Assembly (NCBI GenBank): GCA_035557635.1 | Contig: DATMDR010000085.1 | Span: 1 to 35,032 of the forward strand | Reading direction: 5' to 3' | From: VRUE01 sp035557635 | Lineage (GTDB): Bacteria > Actinomycetota > Thermoleophilia > Solirubrobacterales > 70-9 | Length of the DNA: 35,032 nucleotides | In this document: positions 34,423 to 35,032 of the stretch, piece by piece | How positions within the stretch are numbered: the stretch's first letter is position 1 | How the letters are laid out: each line of letters starts with the position of its first letter | Notes under the pieces: generated by a model | Seen by the model: only the letters and a program-made list of their open reading frames with translations | Database searches by the model: none | Told to the model about the DNA's origin: nothing | Made by a program: the position numbers and the translations under genes

Positions 34423-35032
34423 GCGACTCCGAGCCTAGCGTTGTCGAGTCCCAGGGCGGCTGGGGTGGTCGCCGTTGGGGTGCGTTCGAAGACCTCGGCG
34501 AAGCGGGCGACGACGGTGGCGGCGAAGGCGTCGAGGTCCTGCTCTGTCCCCAGCTCGCGGCTCAGCGAGGTCACCTGGCAGCCCTCGATCCCGCAGGGCA
34601 CGATCCACTCGAACGGCTGCAGGTCGTTGTTGACGTTGACCGCGAGGCCGTGGGTGGTGACGCCGCGACTGACGTGGACGCCGATCGAGCCGATCTTGCG
34701 GGCCTCCTCGGGTGCTGACGGGCCGGGAAGTCCATCTACGGTGGAGTTTTCGTCCCGTCGGCCGGACGGAATGGACCTTTCGTCCCGTCGGCGGGAAGGC
34801 GTAACCCAGACCCCAGTCAGCCCCTCGATCGTGCCGGCGGCGACGCCGTGCTCGGCCAGCGCCTCGATCGCGACGCGCTCCAGGCGCCGCACGTACTCGT
34901 GGACGTCGTCGTCGTACGGCTTCAGCGAGACGATCGGGTAGGCGACCAGCTGGCCCGGCCCGTGGTAGGTGACGCGGCCGCCGCGATCGGTGTCGCGCAC
35001 CTCGATCCCCTGCGCCTCGTACCACTCCGGCG
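34419..35032 (-). CDS. lipB: Octanoyltransferase, partial (N-terminus beyond window)
   Basis: The open frame continues through the right edge (PEWYEAQGIEVRDTDRGG is visible before the first listed start), so the gene is truncated by the window. It transfers octanoate from ACP to lipoyl domains. Family signatures RGGRVTYHGPGQL, the catalytic pair Lys (RKIGSIG) and Cys (VPCGIEG) are present. Between the VWV and RKI segments lie about 34 residues where about nine are usual, an in-frame insertion (see the repeat entry). It is co-transcribed with lipA. Confidence 0.95.
   Translation of the reverse strand, partial: PEWYEAQGIEVRDTDRGGRVTYHGPGQLVAYPIVSLKPYDDDVHEYVRRLERVAIEALAEHGVAAGTIEGLTGVWVTPSRRRDERSIPSGRRDENSTVDGLPGPSAPEEARKIGSIGVHVSRGVTTHGLAVNVNNDLQPFEWIVPCGIEGCQVTSLSRELGTEQDLDAFAATVVARFAEVFERTPTATTPAALGLDNARLGVA
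34748..34792. repeat. Direct repeat inside lipB
   Basis: TTTCGTCCCGTCGGC occurs at 34748-34762 and 34778-34792, 30 bases apart, each followed by a short hairpin-forming segment. Translated, it yields two RRDE-S/N units of the extra loop of LipB. It looks like a repeat element inserted in frame. Confidence 0.65.

Overview
The window is high-GC bacterial DNA of actinobacterial character, most likely class Thermoleophilia (Solirubrobacterales-like). This is inferred from the GC-rich codon use, many start codons with no Shine-Dalgarno and a -10-like box just upstream (leaderless style), GTG/TTG starts, and many signal-peptide proteins with DUF11, PD40, PASTA or peptidoglycan-binding repeats. I cannot name a species.

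Left part (1-16.4 kb), mostly chromosomal housekeeping and envelope genes: an MFS exporter with a palindrome at its start; a minus-strand operon of DEAD-box RNA helicase, zinc-ribbon protein and EamA-like transporter; an arylsulfotransferase-like lipoprotein; CBS, cupin, GNAT, LapA and Crp/Fnr genes; two secreted proteins and a lipoprotein; an XRE/nucleotidyltransferase toxin-antitoxin-like pair behind a palindrome; a GCS2-family ligase; an M23 peptidase; a tiny 'DGPA'-motif protein; DUF2007 and HD proteins in a tight divergent pair; and a DUF11/calcium-repeat surface protein. A frameshifted flavin-binding gene lies at 15.9-16.4 kb.

Middle (16.4-25.8 kb): a short tRNA-3'-like scrap, a four-helix membrane protein, a small leaderless ORF coupled to a single-HKD PLD nuclease with an extra C-terminal domain, a membrane Ser/Thr kinase, a second frameshifted flavin-binding gene, then an aromatic/redox group (intradiol dioxygenase, cupin, FAD oxidase), a PASTA surface protein and a divergent TetR regulator with an operator-like palindrome.

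Right part: a 4.7-kb genomic island (about 25.93-30.62 kb) inserted at a tRNA-Ala(CGC) gene, with a 37-bp exact duplication of the tRNA 3' half at its far end and related ~45-bp repeats beside both ends. It carries a two-gene operon: a D12-class adenine methyltransferase translationally coupled to a 773-residue protein that combines a PD-(D/E)XK-like nuclease motif, a DGQHR (DndB-like) core and a HEPN-like R-x4-H motif. A damaged hicBA pair lies beside it. No integrase is visible. This is the best candidate for an undescribed defence system. Beyond the island lie an acidic protein, tRNA-Ala(TGC), a PD40 surface protein, and lipA plus partial lipB; lipB carries an in-frame repeat-bearing insertion.

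Four reading frames are broken by small indels (two flavin-barrel genes, hicA, hicB). Either decay or assembly error could explain them.
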